DNA of 7,627 nucleotides from an uncultured Saprospiraceae bacterium (GTDB lineage Bacteria; Bacteroidota; Bacteroidia; Chitinophagales; Saprospiraceae): positions 1-7,627 of the forward strand of contig CALHBW010000008.1 in assembly GCA_937930625.1 (NCBI GenBank), in the 5' to 3' direction. Position 1 is the stretch's first letter, and each line of letters opens with the position of its first letter. Under the pieces are notes generated by a model. That model made no database searches and had not been told where the DNA came from. It saw only the letters and a list, made by a program, of their open reading frames with translations. Shown one piece after another: positions 5,302-7,627 of the stretch. The position numbers were made by a program, and so were the translations under genes.

Positions 5302-5598
5302 TTATTTTAACAAATCTGCTACGTATGGGAGCATGGCGAGGTGACGCGCACGCTTTACTGCAGTAGCTATTTTACGTTGATATTTCAATGAGTTGCCTGT
5401 AATACGGCGGGGCAAAAGTTTGCCCTGCTCATTGATGAATTGCAACAAGAAATCAGGGTCTTTATAATCTATATGTTTGATGCCGTACTTGCGAAAGCGA
5501 CAGTATTTCTTGCGATTATTGCCGATATTCGGATTGCTAAGAAATTTGATGTCTTCTCTCGAAGTTCTGCCGGCTCTTCTTTGTCTCTGAACTGCCAT
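5302..5598 (-). CDS. rpsR: 30S ribosomal protein S18
   Basis: 98 aa, slightly longer than the usual 75-90. bS18 pairs with bS6 on the 30S platform. The conserved core is clear: KKYCRFRKYGIKHIDYKDPDFLLQF, then GKLLPRRITG and the C-terminal QRKIATAVKRARHLAMLPY. The basic N-terminus (MAVQRQRRAGR) is typical. There is a single Cys (C33), so no zinc site. In the Flavobacterium johnsoniae ribosome, bS21, bS18 and bS6 together shield the anti-Shine-Dalgarno (established, from memory), which agrees with the lack of Shine-Dalgarno sites in this window. The ATG at 5598 follows TTAATATAAAA. It is the middle gene of the operon, 72 nt after rpsF. Confidence 0.97.
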   Translation of the reverse strand: MAVQRQRRAGRTSREDIKFLSNPNIGNNRKKYCRFRKYGIKHIDYKDPDFLLQFINEQGKLLPRRITGNSLKYQRKIATAVKRARHLAMLPYVADLLK

Positions 5599-5610
5599 TT
5601 TTATATTAAT

Positions 5611-5670
5611 TTTGAATGAGTAAATGTTGAATTTTGAATGGCTTCAACATTTCTAAGCCCCGAAGGCTTA
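5611..5670 (-). promoter_or_regulatory. Two hairpins in the rpsF-rpsR spacer
   Basis: On the minus strand, directly after the rpsF TGA, TAAGCC and GGCTTA form a 6-bp stem with a TTCGG loop (5654-5670). A second stem follows, AAATGTTGAA with TTCAACATTT (10 bp perfect, 5643-5652 with 5622-5631, 11-nt loop). The region 5611-5645 also carries copy 4 of the CATTCAAAATTCA word repeat. No T-run follows, so neither hairpin is an obvious terminator. They could tune rpsR translation or mRNA stability; the role is inferred. Confidence 0.5.
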
Positions 5671-6471
5671 TCACCCTTTGTTGTTATCAGAATCAGTTAA
5701 ATCACCGAGAATGTCCATGTCAAGGCTGACTTCTTCGGCTATATCTGCTGCTGTATCTACTGTTTCTACAGCTTCTTCGGCTTTCGCTACGTCAGCAGGT
5801 ACTTCTACTGTTTTTGCTACGTCGGCGGGTACTTCTACCGTTTTTGCCACGTCAGCAGGCACTTCCACTGTTTTAGCTACATCCGCAGGTACTTCTACCG
5901 TTGGCTCTTTAGCTACATCGGCGGGTACTTCTACCGTCTTTGCCACGTCAGCGGGTACTTCCACTGTTGGCTCTGCAACTGCTACATCAGCAGGTACTTC
6001 TACTGTTGATTCCGGTTTTGGCTTCGGTGCAGGTTTTTTCTTTGATGATTTTTTATTTGCAGCTTTTTTCGCCTTGTTTTTGGCATCTTGCTCGGCGCGT
6101 TCTTTGGCGCGTTCTGCTGCAAGTTTGTTTTTACGCTCATCAATGATGCCCGCGCGTTTGTCCTCATTGTACTTGATACCGTACTTGTCTAATTTGACGG
6201 AAAGAAAACGTAGGATACGCTCATCACGGCGAAATGCCAATTCCAATTTATCGATGATTTCACCTGTTTCGGTTTTGTATTCTATGGTAAAATACACACC
6301 GGAATTGTGTTTTTTGATGGAATAGGCAAGTTGCTTCAAGCCTATCTCATCTACATGAACTATCTCACACCCCTCTTTCGTGAGTAGGTCTTTATAGTTC
6401 TTGACTGCCTTCTTTATTTCACCATCGGGCAGTGCTGGAGCGACGATGAAAGTGGTCTCGTATTGACGCAT
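5671..6471 (-). CDS. rpsF: 30S ribosomal protein S6 with long repeat tail
   Basis: 266 aa, about twice the usual 95-135. bS6 binds bS18 and 16S rRNA on the platform. The globular domain (1-108) is normal: MRQYETTFIVAP, GLKQLAYSIKKHNSGVYFTIEY (44-65), and LAFRRDERILRFL (78-90). Then come a charged helix (112-133), a Lys/Pro-rich linker (134-153), and seven copies of TVEVPADVA starting at 156, 169, 179, 191, 201, 211 and 221. A degenerate eighth copy (TVDTAADIA, 237-245) and an acidic end (SLDMDILGDLTDSDNNKG) follow. All seven copies are identical in protein. The frame is intact and the order rpsF-rpsR-rplI is normal, so it is unlikely to be a pseudogene. The ATG at 6471 is preceded by a CTTAAA array instead of a ribosome-binding site. 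Identity is certain; tail function unknown. Confidence 0.96.
   Translation of the reverse strand: MRQYETTFIVAPALPDGEIKKAVKNYKDLLTKEGCEIVHVDEIGLKQLAYSIKKHNSGVYFTIEYKTETGEIIDKLELAFRRDERILRFLSVKLDKYGIKYNEDKRAGIIDERKNKLAAERAKERAEQDAKNKAKKAANKKSSKKKPAPKPKPESTVEVPADVAVAEPTVEVPADVAKTVEVPADVAKEPTVEVPADVAKTVEVPADVAKTVEVPADVAKTVEVPADVAKAEEAVETVDTAADIAEEVSLDMDILGDLTDSDNNKG
5785..6006 (-). repeat. rpsF: Seven-copy coding repeat (TVEVPADVA) in rpsF
   Basis: Seven units of 27 bp plus linkers of 3 to 15 bp (K, KEP or VAVAEP between units). Across the copies Thr is ACA or ACG, Val is GTA or GTG, Pro is CCT or CCC, Ala is GCT, GCC or GCG, Asp is GAC or GAT, and the final Ala is GCA, GCG or GCT. Glu is always GAA. 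Eight of nine codons thus vary, with no amino-acid change. Confidence 0.95.
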
Positions 6472-6688
6472 AATTAAGTTTAAGTTTAAGTTTAAGGCTA
6501 AGTTTAAGTGATTTTTGATTCAAGGATTGTTGATTTTTCATTGAAATTGAAAATTTTTTAATCTCAATTCGTGTTTGTTTTTTTATTAAATCAAAATAAA
6601 ATTATGTTTTTTTTGTTAAAACAAAATTTTGAACCTGTACTTAGGTTTAAACGTTCACTTTATATGAATAAATATTTTTTTGAGCGTG
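6472..6688 (-). promoter_or_regulatory. Long 5' leader of the rpsF operon
   Basis: About 210 nt of very AT-rich leader lie between the predicted start of transcription and rpsF. Features seen: a small stem AACCT/AGGTT (6632-6647), TTTTGTT/AACAAAA (6611-6626) and the hexamer array next to the start codon. The known S6:S18-binding leader motif was looked for but not recognised. Together with 6689-6868 this makes up the gene-free stretch between rpsF and the ATPase gene. Confidence 0.4.
6473..6508. repeat. Hexamer array (CTTAAA) at the rpsF start codon
   Basis: Six hexamers on the plus strand: ATTAAG, TTTAAG three times, GCTAAG, TTTAAG. On the coding strand this is a CTTAAA array ending one base before the rpsF ATG, exactly where a ribosome-binding site would lie. 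Confidence 0.85.
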
Positions 6689-6696
6689 CAAAAGTA
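6689..6696 (-). promoter_or_regulatory. -7 promoter box of the rpsF operon
   Basis: TACTTTTG on the minus strand, in the context GTCGTACTTTTGCACGC, matches the Bacteroidota -7 consensus TAnnTTTG. The -33 region about 20 nt upstream reads TTTTA rather than TTG, so the upstream box is weak. Transcription would start near 6682. Confidence 0.6.
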
Positions 6697-6742
6697 CGAC
6701 TTTTTAAGTGAAAATGTAAAATTTGATTGAGAAAAATGTTTA

Positions 6743-6778
6743 TTAGTCAATGGTCGATAGTTCATAGTCGATAGTTGA
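6743..6778. repeat. ATAGTC-word repeat, second location
   Basis: The words TTAGTCAATGGTC, GATAGTTCATAGTC and GATAGTTGA. ATAGTCGATAGTTGA (6764-6778) is the exact reverse complement of 5286-5300 in the rpsR-rplI spacer. Here it lies between the divergent promoters of rpsF and the ATPase gene. Confidence 0.75.
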
Positions 6779-6799
6779 ATGTGAGAATATGGGTTTGTA

Positions 6800-6831
6800 T
6801 TTGCTTTAGGCTTGCGAATTGTCTAATTTTG
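6800..6831 (+). promoter_or_regulatory. Bacteroidota-type promoter for the ATPase gene
   Basis: TTTG at 6800-6803 and TAATTTTG at 6824-6831 fit the -33 and -7 boxes with a 20-nt spacer. The predicted start lies near 6838, about 30 nt before the ATG at 6869. The gene would therefore have its own promoter, divergent from the ribosomal operon. Confidence 0.55.
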
Positions 6832-6868
6832 TCAGTGTAACATTTGTTATCATTTTAAATATTTGACG

Positions 6869-7627
6869 ATGGAAAAAATGGAGAAAAATATTGAATATGA
6901 AAATTTGTCAAGGAAAAGTGAATATGTTGATGCAATTAACATTGAAAAATATTTTTGTGTAGAAAATTTTCATATTAATAATTTACAAAATAAAAAAGAA
7001 GTCTATTTTTTAGGTGAAAATGGTGATGGAAAAACGATTGTTTTACAGGCGATTGTGTTGGCATTATGCAGTTTATCAGATAAATTTGTTTATAAATATA
7101 TCGACACCTCCACAAATCATTTCAAAATCAATGTGAAAGATAAGAAAGGTGATAAATATGAATACAATAATTTAAGTAATGCTCATTCAAATACTTATGC
7201 CTATGGCGTAGGGCGTTTGCGTAATCACAGAAAACATGACGAAGAGGGCTTTCTCACCTTATTCGATTACGATACTTATCTCACTAATCCCATTGATTGG
7301 TTAAACGAAGTTTATATAGCAGAAAATAGAAATATTGGTCAACTAAAACTTAATAAGGTCATTGAGTTATTTGAGGAATTATTGGAAAATAAGGTTAAGA
7401 TTGAAGCTAAAAAAGATGATGTTGGCTACATTTTCAAAGAAAAAAACACCACACTCGAATTTCACCAACTATCCGACGGCTACCGAAGCGTCTTGATTTG
7501 GCTATCCGATTTATTGAGTCGTTTAGCGAAAAGTCAACCGGAAATAGAGCATTTAAAAGACTACAAAGCAGTCGTTTTAGTGGATGAAATCGGCTCGTTT
7601 TTGCATCCGCGTTGGGAATATACGCTT
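6869..7627 (+). CDS. P-loop ATPase (AAA_21/RecF-like), 3' truncated by window
   Basis: 253 codons, open to the last base; the real gene continues outside. Walker A is GENGDGKT (49-56), preceded by the strand KEVYFLG. The ABC-type signature is LSDGYRS (201-207). Walker B is VVLVDE (235-240), followed by IGSFLHPRW with the usual LHP after the catalytic Glu. This order and the short 145-residue insert between Walker A and the signature fit the AAA_21 group (COG3950-like ATPases), related to RecF/OLD/SMC heads. Such ATPases occur alone and in defence systems such as Septu (PtuA), but no partner is visible here. The first 100 codons are very AT-rich compared with the ribosomal and metabolic genes, which may reflect transfer. 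The start is ATG 6869 or the second ATG at 6878. Fold call firm; role unknown. Confidence 0.85.
   Translation, partial: MEKMEKNIEYENLSRKSEYVDAINIEKYFCVENFHINNLQNKKEVYFLGENGDGKTIVLQAIVLALCSLSDKFVYKYIDTSTNHFKINVKDKKGDKYEYNNLSNAHSNTYAYGVGRLRNHRKHDEEGFLTLFDYDTYLTNPIDWLNEVYIAENRNIGQLKLNKVIELFEELLENKVKIEAKKDDVGYIFKEKNTTLEFHQLSDGYRSVLIWLSDLLSRLAKSQPEIEHLKDYKAVVLVDEIGSFLHPRWEYTL

Noticed and set aside
5678..6325. A 215-codon plus-strand frame encoding SAGTSTVFAT repeats
   Set aside because: It is the mirror of the S6 coding repeat. The minus-strand S6 protein is certain, and the Ser/Thr repeat is only its antisense shadow.

Overview
The window looks like a chromosomal piece of a Bacteroidota genome. 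Evidence seen directly: an rpsF-rpsR-rplI ribosomal block without priB or ssb, promoters of the TAnnTTTG type, start codons preceded by A/T-rich leaders with almost no Shine-Dalgarno, two short lipoproteins (one lipocalin-like), and very AT-rich spacers. I cannot place it below phylum level.

Layout. 1-343: no gene; a large foldback (inverted-repeat) element and a short-word repeat. 344-2456, minus strand: a MaoC-type enoyl-CoA hydratase followed by a 4-hydroxybutyryl-CoA dehydratase (AbfD) family enzyme, probably one catabolic unit around crotonyl-CoA. 2457-3066: no gene; a second foldback element with nested hairpins, more word repeats, and a 133-nt strongly folding inverted repeat. 3067-3876, plus strand: a four-helix membrane protein of unknown function and a small Cys-rich lipoprotein, ending at a terminator that probably serves both strands. 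3959-4447, minus strand: a lipocalin-like lipoprotein. 4611-6696, minus strand: the ribosomal operon promoter-rpsF-rpsR-rplI-terminator. 6697-6868: divergent promoter region. 6869 to the window end, plus strand: the first 253 codons of an AT-rich P-loop ATPase, cut by the window edge.

What stands out. (1) Ribosomal protein S6 is 266 aa, about twice the usual size, because its C-terminal tail carries seven copies of TVEVPADVA. The copies are identical in protein but differ at synonymous sites in eight of nine codons, which suggests selection on the protein repeat. (2) Nearly every spacer is filled with its own repeated short word, usually arranged as inverted pairs. Two spacers contain foldback elements bounded by the same TAGTTGACACTTT end, and the two metabolic genes take their stop codons from copies of one repeat. 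(3) The AbfD-like enzyme appears to have one residue fewer than the characterised enzyme between the His and Cys ligands of its [4Fe-4S] cluster.

No tRNA, rRNA, CRISPR array, transposase, integrase or phage gene was seen. The only hint of a defence or accessory system is the truncated ATPase at the right edge, whose partners would lie outside the window.
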